This document shows positions 34,494 through 42,959 of a stretch of 64,000 nucleotides of DNA, one piece after another. The DNA is taken from assembly GCF_019084045.1 (NCBI RefSeq), contig NZ_JAHRED010000001.1, positions 310,001 to 374,000 of the forward strand. The letters run 5' to 3'. A model generated the notes under the pieces. It ran no database searches. It saw nothing but the letters and a program-made list of their open reading frames with translations, and was not told where the DNA came from. The stretch is from Paeniglutamicibacter quisquiliarum. Its GTDB lineage: Bacteria; Actinomycetota; Actinomycetes; Actinomycetales; Micrococcaceae. Numbering within the stretch: position 1 is the stretch's first letter; each line of letters starts with the position of its first letter. Position numbers and translations under genes: made by a program.

Positions 34494-36536
34494 TTAGGCC
34501 GCGACGGGGGCTGCCTCTTCGACGGCAACCGCCTGCGGTGCGGCCTTGCGGACGAACTTCTTCAGCACGATCACCAGGATGGCCGAAACCAGCGTTCCGA
34601 CGATCGTGGACACCAGGAACATCGGCCAGGTGTTGTTCATGGCGAAGAAGACGAAGATGCCGCCGTGCGGTGCCTGGGACAGGACGTGGAAGCCCATGAT
34701 CATGGCGCCGGTGATGCCGCCGCCGACCATGGAGGCCGGGATGACGCGCAGCGGGTCCGAGGCGGCGAACGGGATCGCGCCCTCGGAGATGAAGGATGCG
34801 CCCAGCAGCCAGGCGGCCTTGCCGTTCTCGCGTTCGGCACCGGTGAAGAGCTTCGGCGAAATGACGGTGGCCAGGGCCATGGCCAGCGGAGGCACCATGC
34901 CGGCGGCCATGACGGCCGCCATGATCATCAGCGGGGCGGGGTTCTCGGCGATGGATGCGGCGCCCAGGCCGGCAACGGCGAAGGAGTAGGCGACCTTGTT
35001 CACCGGACCGCCCAGGTCCACGGCCATCATGAGTCCCAGGATCAGGCCCAGTGCCACGGCGGCGGTCCCGGTCATGCCCGAGAGCCAAGTGTTCAGTGCC
35101 TCGGTCAGCTTGGCGATGGGTCCGCCCAGCAGCAGGAACATCAGGCCGGAGGCGATGATCGAGCCCAGCAGCGGCACGATGACCACCGGCATCAGCCCGC
35201 GCAGCCAGCGCGGGACCTTCCACGAGGTGATCCAGCGGGCCGCCAGGCCGGCGAGCACGCCGCCGACGATGCCGCCGAGGAAGCCTGCGTCCATGAACAC
35301 GGCGACGGCACCGGCGGTGAAGCCCGGGGCGATGCCCGGTCGGTCGGCGTAGGCGTAGGCGATGTAGCCCGCCAGCGCCGGGACCAGGAAGGCCATCGAC
35401 AGGTTGCCGATCTTGAATGCCGCGGCGCCCAGGTAGGCCGCCAGGCCGGCATCGGGGAGGTTGAAGAGCGTGTTTTCGGCCAGGTAGGTGTCGGCGACCT
35501 CGGTGATCGCGTAGCCGCCGAGCAGGAAGCCGAGCGCCATGAGCAGGCCGCCGCCGGCGACGAACGGGATCATGTAGGACACGCCGGTGAGCAGGGCGCG
35601 CTTGAGCCCACGGCCGAAGGATTCCTTGGACGTGGACTCGCTCGTCTCCTCGGCGCCCGTGCCGGCCGGGACGCGGCGGGCCTTCGGGTCCTTCGAAGCG
35701 GCGATGGCATCGTTGATGAGTTTGGCCGGCTCGTCGATGCCGCGCTTGACCGGGACCTGGATCAGCGGCTTGCCGGCGAAGCGGGAACGGTCGCGGACGT
35801 CCACGTCCACCGCGAAGATCACGGCGTCGGCCGCGTCAATGATGGACTTGGACAGCGGGGTGGAACCCGAGGAGCCTTGGGTTTCCACGGCGAACTCGAC
35901 GCCGAGTTCCTCGGCGGTCTGGGCCAGGGAATCGGCTGCCATATAGGTGTGGGCGATGCCGGTGGGGCAGGCGGTGACCGCGACGATCCGGGGCTTGCGT
36001 TCCGGGGCGGCTGCCTCGGCGGCCGGAGCAGCAGCTGGTGCCGCGGGTGCGCTCGAGGCAACGGCCGCAGCGGCGACCGCCGGGTCATCGGAGAGCACTG
36101 CGGAAACCAGCTCCACGATTTCGTCTTCGCTGGTGGCGGCGCGCAAGGCAGCGGTGAAGGGCTTCTTGACCAGCGCGCGGGCCAGCTTGGAGAGCAGCTT
36201 CAGGTGCGTCTGGTCGGCGCCTTCCGGGGCGGCGATGAAGAAGACCAGGTCGGCCGGGCCGTCCTTGGCGCCGAAGTCCACTGCGGGGGCCAGCCGGGCC
36301 ATGGCGAGGGTTGGCTCGAGCACCGCGGCGGAACGGCAATGCGGGATCGCGATGCCGCCGGGCACACCGGTGGCGGTCTTGGCCTCGCGGGTCTTGGCGT
36401 CGGCCGCCAGTGCGTAGGAGTCCGAGGTGCGGCCCTCGGCGGCGACCAGCGCGACCAGGTGCTCGATGACCTCGGTGGTGCTGGCGCCCAGATTGGCGTC
36501 GAGGCTGACAAGACCGCGATTAATGAGTTCGATCAT
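34494..36536 (-). CDS. fruA: Fructose-specific PTS enzyme IIABC
   Basis: 680 residues in three domains. EIIA covers about 1-150, with the phosphorylated His66 in 'GIAIPHCRS'. EIIB covers about 180-280, with Cys190 in 'VAVTACPTGIAHTYMAA'. EIIC covers about 310-660, with many membrane helices and 'GLMMAVDLGGPVNKVAYSF'. An Ala/Pro-rich linker (about 150-178) joins A and B. It imports fructose while phosphorylating it to fructose 1-phosphate. Its start overlaps the stop of the 1-phosphofructokinase gene (ATGA). Confidence 0.95.
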   Translation of the reverse strand: MIELINRGLVSLDANLGASTTEVIEHLVALVAAEGRTSDSYALAADAKTREAKTATGVPGGIAIPHCRSAAVLEPTLAMARLAPAVDFGAKDGPADLVFFIAAPEGADQTHLKLLSKLARALVKKPFTAALRAATSEDEIVELVSAVLSDDPAVAAAAVASSAPAAPAAAPAAEAAAPERKPRIVAVTACPTGIAHTYMAADSLAQTAEELGVEFAVETQGSSGSTPLSKSIIDAADAVIFAVDVDVRDRSRFAGKPLIQVPVKRGIDEPAKLINDAIAASKDPKARRVPAGTGAEETSESTSKESFGRGLKRALLTGVSYMIPFVAGGGLLMALGFLLGGYAITEVADTYLAENTLFNLPDAGLAAYLGAAAFKIGNLSMAFLVPALAGYIAYAYADRPGIAPGFTAGAVAVFMDAGFLGGIVGGVLAGLAARWITSWKVPRWLRGLMPVVIVPLLGSIIASGLMFLLLGGPIAKLTEALNTWLSGMTGTAAVALGLILGLMMAVDLGGPVNKVAYSFAVAGLGAASIAENPAPLMIMAAVMAAGMVPPLAMALATVISPKLFTGAERENGKAAWLLGASFISEGAIPFAASDPLRVIPASMVGGGITGAMIMGFHVLSQAPHGGIFVFFAMNNTWPMFLVSTIVGTLVSAILVIVLKKFVRKAAPQAVAVEEAAPVAA

Positions 36537-37513
36537 GACATCGTCCTTGGGATCAGGGTCAGCTCTTCGACGCTCACGGCGTCGGGAGCCAGTTGGATGG
36601 GGGTGGGGATGGCGGAGCCCGGAAGGGATGCCGCGGCCGAGCCGTAGGCCACGGCGCGGGCCAGCCGCCCGGGGGCGGTTTCTCCTGCTTCATCTGCCAG
36701 CAGGTATCCGGCCAGGGCCGAATCTCCCGCGCCAACGGTGGAGCGCGGGGTGATCGGGGTGTGCGTGGCGTGCCAGGCGCCGTCGGCGTTGACCAGCACC
36801 GCGCCGTTGGCGCCCAGGGTGGCCAGCACGGTGCCGACCCCCCGGTCCAGCAGCGCCCGGGCCGCCGCGGCGGTGGCCGCGGGCGAATCCTCGAAGTCCT
36901 CGCCCGATCCCTGGCCGGCAAGCTCGGCCAGTTCCTCGGCATTGGGCTTGATGAGGTCCGGGAGCTGTTGCACATGCTCGGCGAACAACGCCCGAAGCGG
37001 TGCCTCGGAGGTGTCGACGGCGATCTTCGGGGCTGCCTCGCCCAGGGCCTCGCGGACCGTGGCGACCAATTCCGCGTAGAAACCGGGTGCCGCGCCCGGC
37101 GGCAGCGAACCTGCCAGCACCAGCCACGAGGCGGAGCGGGAGGCGTCCACGACCACGCGCACGATCTCCGCGAGCACCGCGGTGTTCAGCACCGGGCCCT
37201 GTTCGTTGATTTTGGTGGTGGTGCCGTCCGGATCGGTGAGCGTGATGTTGGTGCGCAGCAGCGCGCCGATGTGCACCGAGCGGTGCTCCAGGTCATCGGC
37301 GACCAGCCGGCGCAACAGCGGATCTGTTTCCGCTCCGGGCAGCACCGCGAGGGTCTTGACGCCCGCGGATGCAACGGCGCGTGAGACGTTCACGCCCTTG
37401 CCGGCGGCCTGGGTGTGGCTGCCCAGGGAGCGTTGGACACCGCCGTGGGCCAGCGGGGCACCGAGCTCGATGGTCGTGTCCAGCGCCGGATTCATGGTCA
37501 GGGTGACGATCAT
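36533..37513 (-). CDS. fruK: 1-phosphofructokinase
   Basis: 326 residues of the PfkB/ribokinase fold. 'GGVQRSLGSHTQAAGKGVNVSRAVASAG' is the first PfkB signature, and 'STVGAGDSALAGYLL' is the second, with the catalytic Asp. It phosphorylates fructose 1-phosphate to fructose 1,6-bisphosphate with ATP. It overlaps both neighbours by four bases (fruR upstream, fruA downstream), so the three are translated as one unit. Confidence 0.94.
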   Translation of the reverse strand: MIVTLTMNPALDTTIELGAPLAHGGVQRSLGSHTQAAGKGVNVSRAVASAGVKTLAVLPGAETDPLLRRLVADDLEHRSVHIGALLRTNITLTDPDGTTTKINEQGPVLNTAVLAEIVRVVVDASRSASWLVLAGSLPPGAAPGFYAELVATVREALGEAAPKIAVDTSEAPLRALFAEHVQQLPDLIKPNAEELAELAGQGSGEDFEDSPAATAAAARALLDRGVGTVLATLGANGAVLVNADGAWHATHTPITPRSTVGAGDSALAGYLLADEAGETAPGRLARAVAYGSAAASLPGSAIPTPIQLAPDAVSVEELTLIPRTMS

Positions 37514-38286
37514 GCCAGCACCACCTCCACGTCGGCGGCCTCCAGGGCCGCAGCCAACTCTCCGGTCGGGGCGGCATCGGTGACCAAGGTGTCGATCGCA
37601 TCGAGCTTCGCGAATTGCACGAGGGTGAGCCTTTCGAATTTGGAGGAGTCGGCGAGCACGATGACGCGTTGGGCGCTGGAGACCATGGCGGTCTTGACCG
37701 TGGCTTCCATGGGATCAGGGGTGCTCAGTCCGAAGTTCGAGTGCAGGGCGTTGGTGCCGATGAACGCAATGTCGGCGCTGAGACGGGAGAACTGCTCGAC
37801 GGTTCCGGCTCCGGTGGCGGCGCTGGTCAGCCCGCGCACCCGGCCCCCGATGAGTTCCAGGGGGATCTGCGGGTTGGCCGCGATGCGGGCGGCGATCGGA
37901 AGCGCGTGGGTGATCACCAAGGAGGGGCTGTTGGCGGGGTTCTGGGCGATCAGCCCGGCCAGGATCTCGGTGCTGGTTCCCGCGTCCAGCATGACCGAGA
38001 CGCCGTCGCCTGGCAGCAGCAGGTGCGCCGCCCGGGCAATGCGGCCCTTGGCGTCCGCGTGGATGGTGGTCCGCTCGCTGTGGCTTTCCTCCCGCGTGCT
38101 GGCGGCAAGCGTGGAAACCGCGCCGCCGTGGACCCGGCGCAGCGTGCCCTCGGACTCGAGCTGGGCCAAATCCCGTCGCACGGTCTCTCGGGTGATCTCG
38201 AAGCGTGCCGAAAGCTCGGCGACGGTGACCTTCCCGTTTCCGGCGATCTTCTCGGTGATCAGGCGGTGCCGCTCTTCGGCAAACAT
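37510..38286 (-). CDS. fruR: DeoR-family regulator of the fructose PTS operon (FruR-like)
   Basis: 258 residues from the ATG at 38286 (MFAEERHRLI, the usual DeoR beginning, behind GAGGA); an ATG ten codons earlier is less likely. The N-terminal helix-turn-helix is 'VTVAELSARFEITRETVRRDLAQLESEGTLRRVHGGA', and the sugar-phosphate-sensing domain has 'MLDAGTSTEI' and 'IGTNALHS'. It is first in the operon fruR-fruK-fruA-ptsH and probably represses it until fructose 1-phosphate or a related phosphate appears. Dyads in its promoter (38309-38358) are the likely targets. Confidence 0.92.
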   Translation of the reverse strand: MFAEERHRLITEKIAGNGKVTVAELSARFEITRETVRRDLAQLESEGTLRRVHGGAVSTLAASTREESHSERTTIHADAKGRIARAAHLLLPGDGVSVMLDAGTSTEILAGLIAQNPANSPSLVITHALPIAARIAANPQIPLELIGGRVRGLTSAATGAGTVEQFSRLSADIAFIGTNALHSNFGLSTPDPMEATVKTAMVSSAQRVIVLADSSKFERLTLVQFAKLDAIDTLVTDAAPTGELAAALEAADVEVVLA

Positions 38287-38308
38287 TGCTTCCTCGCATC
38301 CAGTGACG

Positions 38309-38365
38309 TGCCACACATGAATCTGTGTTTGAATGACTTTATGCCCGTTTGTGTGGCAACGTCAA
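38309..38365 (-). promoter_or_regulatory. fruR-fruK-fruA-ptsH promoter with operator dyads
   Basis: On the minus strand TTGACG (38365-38360) and TAAAGT, 18 bases further, form -35 and -10. TGCCACACA (38309-38317) and TGTGTGGCA (38350-38358) are inverted copies 32 bases apart. A second dyad ACACATGAATCTGTGT covers 38313-38328. These flank or overlap the promoter, as expected for FruR repression. Confidence 0.6.
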
Positions 38366-38631
38366 GTGGATTGCCGGGGAAGAATTGGTATTGCCTGTCT
38401 TTGTCTGCGCTTCGTAGCCAAGCGGGCGATCGGAGCGCGGGAGCGACCCCGGTGCCTAGGGGCGATAATCTCGTGCGGCAAGGTTGCCCTGAACGGTGCG
38501 AGATTCCACGTGCTAGGTATCAAATCCGTCTTCGCGGTGCGCTCCGCGCCGGGTCGCAACGACGGTGCCAAACGACATGCATGTCGTGGAGCAATCCCTC
38601 GACGATATTCGCGGGTATCGGGGCCAAGCCG
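38366..38631. other. Gene-free stretch between fruR promoter and vsr
   Basis: No gene is supported on either strand. The only clear structure is the perfect 16-bp palindrome ACGACATGCATGTCGT at 38572-38587, about 45 bases beyond the vsr stop codon. It could be a protein-binding site or part of a vsr 3' end. Confidence 0.4.
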
Positions 38632-39141
38632 TTACATCCCCCTATCGATCAGCGGCCCTCCGGCCGATGATGGAGGGCCCAGGAAATTGATGAGGGCTTC
38701 AAGCGTGGACTTCGGGTCGCGCAGCTCGCACTCCCACAACACGATCGTCTCCCAACCCAGCGCTCGCAGGGCCGCAGTGTTTTGCTGGTCCCGTTCGTGG
38801 GTGCGGCTGCGCTTGTCCGCCCAGAACTGCGCGTTGGTCGCAGGCGCGTGCTGCCCGGCGGGGCAATCGTGCAGGTGCCAGAAGCATCCGTTGACAAACA
38901 CGACCTGGCGACGCGCGGGAAAGACGATGTCCGGGGCGCCGGGGAGCCTGCCGCCGCGCAGCGGTGTCTCGGGATTCTCTCGCTTCAGCTTCTCGAGTGT
39001 TCCACGTGGAATGCGGCCGTGTAGCCGGTAGCGGTATCCGGCTGCGTGGAGCAGCTTTCGCACGGATAGCTCGGGCTTCGTATCCTTTCCGCGGATCTTG
39101 CCCATGAGTTGCGAGCGCGCTTGTTCGGACATGCTGTCCAT
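38632..39141 (-). CDS. vsr: Very short patch repair endonuclease (Vsr)
   Basis: 169 residues from the ATG at 39141 (MDSMSEQARSQLMGKIRGKDT); an ATG 12 codons earlier and one three codons later are possible, none with a clear ribosome site. Family landmarks are 'RSQLMGKIRGKDTKPELSVRKLLHAAGYRYRLH', 'GAPDIVFPARRQVVFVNGCFWHLHDC' with the catalytic Asp and His region, and 'FWADKRSRTHERDQQNTAALRALGWETIVLWECEL'. Vsr nicks next to T:G mismatches made by deamination of 5-methylcytosine. It usually sits beside a cytosine-C5 methyltransferase, but none is present here, so it is an orphan in this window. Confidence 0.93.
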   Translation of the reverse strand: MDSMSEQARSQLMGKIRGKDTKPELSVRKLLHAAGYRYRLHGRIPRGTLEKLKRENPETPLRGGRLPGAPDIVFPARRQVVFVNGCFWHLHDCPAGQHAPATNAQFWADKRSRTHERDQQNTAALRALGWETIVLWECELRDPKSTLEALINFLGPPSSAGGPLIDRGM

Positions 39142-39612
39142 GTCTTGATTGTGCACCCGCTGCTCCTGAAAGGGCACGATCAGGCGTCAGCGGAAATTTT
39201 TTTCTTGCTGCCGCCGCCATCGTTGCCGCCGTTTTCCTTCACATTCCAAGGACGGTCTCCTTGGCCGTTGTGGATTCGCAACTTTGGCCAAACAGGAACC
39301 CGGACATGCCCTACATTCTGTTGCGCCAGCCCGAAGACGCATGGTTTTGGACAAAAGCTGTCAATTTCGACAGCTAACCTACTCGTGGGTATTCCTCGAA
39401 TTTTGGGTTCGGTTTCCTTTCATAAATTTTTGGGGTCCAGAATATTCGGCCTCGAAAATGTTAGCCAAAAGTCTCTAGGCGCTGTTTGAAGCATGTGTTT
39501 GACTGTTCTCCTCCAGTGCCTCGGCACACACTTTTGAAGGTGGCAATGACGCCACCGGACAGGAAAAAACGTGCAAGCATCGTACGTAAGTCAGAATCCC
39601 AAGGGCCGATCC
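39142..39612. other. AT-rich intergenic region upstream of the secreted protease
   Basis: Distinctly richer in A/T than the surroundings, with no supported gene. Close to the protease gene are two small perfect hairpins: GTGCC-TC-GGCAC (about 39516-39527) and GGTGGC-AATGAC-GCCACC (39539-39556), then CAGGAAAA before a GTG at 39571. They may lie in the mRNA leader. A promoter could not be fixed. Confidence 0.45.
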
Positions 39613-40560
39613 ATGAGCAGGACGGTAGCCGCGCTTCTTCTCGCGGGCGCCCTGATCGGTGGAACAGCATCCACGGCAACCTCTGCCCCGCTGTCCGAAA
39701 CCGATTCGGTCGACATGAAGAAGATCTCTTCGACTCAGGCCGAAGCGGCAATGAACTACTGGACACCCCAGCGAATGAAGGACGCCAAGCCCGCCGATAG
39801 CCTTACCCGCGGCAAATCGGCGTCGAACGCCCTGCTTGATATCGGTGAATCAACCAAGATCGCCGGGCGAAGCGCAAGCAAGGCAAAAACGACTGCAAGC
39901 AAACCGGTCAAGAACGTGGCCGAGACACCCGTGTCACACATAGGCAAGGTGTTCTTCACCTTGGGTGGAGCGAACTACGTATGTTCCGGAAACGCCGTTG
40001 TCGCCGCAAACGAGGCGACCGTCTCGACCGCGGGCCACTGTGTCAACGAGGGTCCGGGCGCATTCGCAACGCGTTGGGTCTTTGTTCCTGCCTATGAAAA
40101 CGGTAGCGCTCCCTACGGGTCTTTCGCGGCAACTGAGCTTGTCGCTCCGACGCAATGGACGCAAGGCGGGGACATCACCTACGACACGGCCTTCGCAGTG
40201 GTCTCGGACCAGAGCGGCGTGAGCCTGGCAGACCAAGTCGGTGCCTCCGGCGTCGCCTTCAACCAGGCCAGGGGACTGACCTACACCGCCTTTGGCTATC
40301 CGGCCGCACGGCCATTTGACGGGGAGACCCTGCAGTCATGCAGTGGAGCCGCGAGCGACGATCCGTACGGGCAGACGCAGTCGCAGGGAATTCCGTGCAA
40401 CATGACCGGCGGTTCTTCCGGCGGGCCATGGTTCCTGGGTGGATCGGATGGGTTCCAGAACTCCGTGAACAGCTTCGGCTACGGAGGAATCCGCAATACG
40501 ATGTTCGGCCCATACTGGGGCTCGGTCATCGAGCAGGCATACCAGAGCGCACAAAACTAG
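39613..40560 (+). CDS. Secreted trypsin-like serine peptidase (V8-type fold)
   Basis: 315 residues from the ATG at 39613; an upstream in-frame GTG at 39571 with an AGGA site would add 14 residues. The first 25 residues 'MSRTVAALLLAGALIGGTAS...' form a Sec signal peptide. A Lys/Ser/Ala-rich stretch (about 60-105) looks like a propeptide. The catalytic triad is His142 in 'VSTAGHCVN', Asp191 in 'ITYDTAFAVV' and Ser269 in 'TGGSSGGPW'. Cysteines near His142 and before Ser269 may form disulfides. It is an exported protease, probably with a role in nutrient supply, and stands alone. A perfect hairpin terminator follows. Confidence 0.9.
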   Translation: MSRTVAALLLAGALIGGTASTATSAPLSETDSVDMKKISSTQAEAAMNYWTPQRMKDAKPADSLTRGKSASNALLDIGESTKIAGRSASKAKTTASKPVKNVAETPVSHIGKVFFTLGGANYVCSGNAVVAANEATVSTAGHCVNEGPGAFATRWVFVPAYENGSAPYGSFAATELVAPTQWTQGGDITYDTAFAVVSDQSGVSLADQVGASGVAFNQARGLTYTAFGYPAARPFDGETLQSCSGAASDDPYGQTQSQGIPCNMTGGSSGGPWFLGGSDGFQNSVNSFGYGGIRNTMFGPYWGSVIEQAYQSAQN

Positions 40561-40568
40561 TAGTCCAA

Positions 40569-40607
40569 ACGGTGGGTGGAATGCCATGATGGCATTCCAC
40601 CCACCGT
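40569..40607 (+). terminator. Terminator hairpin after the serine protease gene
   Basis: ACGGTGGGTGGAATGCCA and its exact complement form an 18-bp stem with a TGA loop, starting 8 bases after the stop codon and followed by CGTTTG. The U-run is short, but the stem is exceptionally strong. Confidence 0.75.
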
Positions 40608-40625
40608 CGTTTGAGGACGTGCAAC

Positions 40626-40799
40626 ATGGAATCCAGCGATAACACGAAAAACGAATCGCAGGGCATTGAACCTTCCGTCTCCAAACTGAATGCGACGCCT
40701 GAAGAGCAATTGGCATATTTCACGGAGGAACGACGAAAAACTGCTGTGCCCCGGGAAATCGAATTGCCGGATCCGGAAAAATTGAACGACGAGGATTGA
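40626..40799 (+). CDS. Small acidic hypothetical protein
   Basis: 57 residues, not recognised. The ATG at 40626 has GAGGA 8 bases upstream. The sequence is strongly polar and acidic (start MESSDNTKNESQGIEPSVSK, end PDPEKLNDED), with no membrane segment or cysteine. It resembles the small soluble 'hypothetical' proteins often seen in actinobacteria, but I cannot name a family. It starts 18 bases after the protease terminator and is followed by repeat copy A. The clear ribosome site and Lys/Glu-rich composition speak for a real gene; the short length leaves doubt. Confidence 0.55.
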   Translation: MESSDNTKNESQGIEPSVSKLNATPEEQLAYFTEERRKTAVPREIELPDPEKLNDED

Positions 40800-40838
40800 C
40801 CTGGTTGGTGGATCCGCACGTGCAGATGCATGAAATCC

Positions 40839-40992
40839 GTCGTTAAAGGTTTGAGCACCGGCCGGAAGATTCGGGGGACAAATCGTGTTTCCAACCGGTG
40901 CTCGCATCACTCGCACCTACATGAGGTAATACCGACTCTATGGTTCGAGCCTATGAATCTCTTGTGTCGGGCCATGGTGTTGGGTGTGAGAA
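40839..40992 (-). repeat. Structured dispersed repeat, copy A
   Basis: About 150 bases shared with copy B (42741-42893) and partly with copy C (53941-54035). On the minus strand it folds into GAGCACCGGTTGGAA paired with TTCCGGCCGGTGCTC, where the two non-Watson-Crick positions are U-G pairs, followed by AAACCTTTAA. A small ACCT/AGGT hairpin precedes it. It starts about 30 bases beyond the stop of the minus-strand VOC lipoprotein gene. Confidence 0.8.
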
Positions 40993-41019
40993 GTCAGCGC
41001 GAGCTGTTCACACGCCGGG

Positions 41020-42009
41020 TCAGTCCTCAACTCGCACGATGATTCGGCTGCCCCAGGGGTCGTTGGTGGCCAGAGACAGGTTGCCGAGCTCGTGCGGGAT
41101 CTGGTTCGCGGTAAGACGGGCGGCGATGGCGTCCAGTTCGGCATCATCGGCCACCTGGAGAGAGACGACGCGCAGGCCGAGGCTTTCCGGGCGTTTGCCC
41201 GCTCCGGATGAGGACCAGGTGTTGACGGCAAGGTGGTGGTGGTACCCATTGGCCGCCAGGAAGATGGCGCCTTCCGAACGGGCCGTCACGGCGAATCCGA
41301 GCCCGTCTTCGTAGAATTCCTCGGCCTGCCGCAGGTCGCCGCCGCGCAGGTGCACATGCCCCATCGACACAGTCGTGGCGCGGGCAGCGGGAGCACGGTT
41401 TCCAAGGTGCTCGGCGATGAAGGCATTCGGCTCCAGCGCCGCCGAACCCATCGTGACGAGTCCGTCGTTCCATTCCCAAGTGTTCTCGGGAGTATCGACA
41501 TAGAGCTCGACGCCGTTTCCCTCGGGGTCGGCGAAGTAGAAGGCCTTGCTCACCTTGTGGTCGCTGGAACCTTGGAACGAGGCAGGCGCCTGTTTCGCGG
41601 TGCGCAGCACGGAAGCGGCCAGCTCGGCCTCGTCCGGGAAAAGGAATGCGGAGTGGTAGAGCCCGGCCTGGGTGTAGTCATCCGGCGCAGCATCGGGGGA
41701 ATCGGCCGCGATCAGGCGGAAGAGCTCGGTGTCCTCGGTGCCCAGGACAACGTCATCCTCGTCGCTGCTGATGGTGGTGAGGCCCACTCCTTCGGTGTAG
41801 AAGCGGTGGAGCCCGTCGAGGTCGGACGTCACCAATTCGACGGGACCCATCCGCAGTCCGGGGCCCAGTGCGCTGGGCGAGGGACCGTCTTCGGCCGCGG
41901 CGGTTGTTCCGCAGGCCGCGAGCACGAATGCAAGGGCCGCCAGAATCGCAGCGATCACCCACCGCGTGGGTCGAATGCGGTCGGCGCGGCGCGTTGAGGT
42001 GTTGCCCAT
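41020..42009 (-). CDS. VOC-fold (extradiol dioxygenase-like) lipoprotein
   Basis: 329 residues. The N-terminus 'RWVIAAILAALAFVLAACGTT' is a lipoprotein signal with Cys33 as anchor. Two VOC modules follow: about 55-170 ('GPVELVTSDLDGLHRFYTEGVGLTT', 'HSAFLF', 'DPEGNGVELYVDTP') and about 215-325 ('MGHVHLRGGDLRQAEEFYEDGLGF', 'GYHHHLAVNTW'). The metal ligand pattern His...His...Glu is kept in both halves. Cytoplasmic homologues (CatE-like) are annotated as catechol 2,3-dioxygenases or ring-binding proteins. Export of such a protein is unusual. A dyad TTGAAG/CTTCAA lies just before its start (42039-42056). Confidence 0.85.
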   Translation of the reverse strand: MGNTSTRRADRIRPTRWVIAAILAALAFVLAACGTTAAAEDGPSPSALGPGLRMGPVELVTSDLDGLHRFYTEGVGLTTISSDEDDVVLGTEDTELFRLIAADSPDAAPDDYTQAGLYHSAFLFPDEAELAASVLRTAKQAPASFQGSSDHKVSKAFYFADPEGNGVELYVDTPENTWEWNDGLVTMGSAALEPNAFIAEHLGNRAPAARATTVSMGHVHLRGGDLRQAEEFYEDGLGFAVTARSEGAIFLAANGYHHHLAVNTWSSSGAGKRPESLGLRVVSLQVADDAELDAIAARLTANQIPHELGNLSLATNDPWGSRIIVRVED

Positions 42010-42038
42010 GAAGAGGTCCCCGTCGTTGTCGAAAAGAA

Positions 42039-42056
42039 TTGAAGTTGACGCTTCAA
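42039..42056. promoter_or_regulatory. Dyad in front of the VOC lipoprotein gene
   Basis: TTGAAGTTGACGCTTCAA is a good palindrome (TTGAAG/CTTCAA arms). On the minus strand it follows TAGAAT (about 42067-42062, candidate -10), so it would overlap the transcription start. Such sites are typical for MarR- or TetR-type repressors, but no such gene is adjacent. Confidence 0.45.
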
Positions 42057-42231
42057 CTAAATTCTAGCCCATGGGGGTGAAGTCGTGGTTGGCCCGGCGT
42101 CCTGGACGCTTAAACGGCGACGCTATGCGCCACGGGGCGGGGCTTCCGAAGAGGGGCGGCCGATCCGGAAACCTTCGGCTGATCCCGTGCCCCGATTCCG
42201 CGTCCGACCGGGGCGGAACCCGGTTTCGCGA

Positions 42232-42648
42232 TCAGGTCGTGGCGGCGGCCCGGCGGATGCGCTTGGTGCGCGATCGAAGCAGGAGTGCGAGCGCCACCAG
42301 TGAGAGGACTATGGCCAATGCCGCATACCCGTTGACGAGGTTCTGCAGGCCGAGCGTGGGAATGAGCAGTCCGGCGACCAGCGTCGGCACACCGAACGCC
42401 ATATAGGTGACCTGATAGAGCGACGAGAGTGTACCGCCGCGTTGAAGGGGCGGGAGCAATTCGAGCACCGAGAGAAGTCCACCCTGAAACCCCGCACCGA
42501 AGTCGATTCCGCCGATGGCGCTGGCGGCGAAGAAGAGCCACGCACTTTCCAGCGCCACCGCTGCGGCAATTGCTGCAACCCCAAGGATGAGTGCAGATGC
42601 TCCGATGGCCATGATCTCGCTGTTGACCCTGAAGCTGAGCACCCGCAT
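42232..42648 (-). pseudogene. C-terminal remnant of an MFS permease
   Basis: The 138-residue reading frame (MRVLSFRVNSEIMAIG...) has four to five membrane helices and reads like the last third of a 12-helix MFS carrier: 'AASAIGGIDFGAGFQGGLLSVLELLPPLQRGGTLSSLYQVTYMAFGVPTLVAG'. The N-terminal two thirds are missing; upstream the sequence turns into unrelated DNA and then repeat copy B. No ribosome site precedes the first ATG. It is most likely a decayed gene. Confidence 0.75.
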
Positions 42649-42740
42649 TTGGAGAGTAAGGGTAAGTCGACCGGAGGGAATTCGTTATGCGGCCGCGGAG
42701 AATCGGCATCGACAGGGCGTTGTCCCAACGGCGACGTCGC

Positions 42741-42893
42741 CGTTAAAGGTTTGAGCACCGGCCGGAAGATTCGGGGGAATGAATCGTTGATCCAGCCGGT
42801 GCTCGCATCACTCGCACCTTCATGAGGTAGTTATGACTCTATGGTCCGACCCTATGGATCCGATGTGCCTGGCCATGACGTTGGGTGTGAAGA
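42741..42893 (-). repeat. Structured dispersed repeat, copy B
   Basis: Closely similar to copy A over its whole length. On the minus strand GAGCACCGGCTGGA pairs with TCCGGCCGGTGCTC (one U-G pair), enclosing a second stem GATTC/GAATC, and ends in AAACCTTTAA. The preceding small hairpin reads ACCT-CATGA-AGGT. It begins about 67 bases beyond the stop of the minus-strand ALDH gene, the last gene of the P450 cluster. Confidence 0.8.
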
Positions 42894-42959
42894 ACGTTGT
42901 CAGTCAATGCATTGTCGCCGGGTACACGAATTCTTGACACGCCCCGCGGCTTGCCGTCC

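Noticed and set aside
34419-36647. Plus-strand open frame of about 740 codons
   Set aside because: Shadow of fruA on the other strand; composition is not protein-like.
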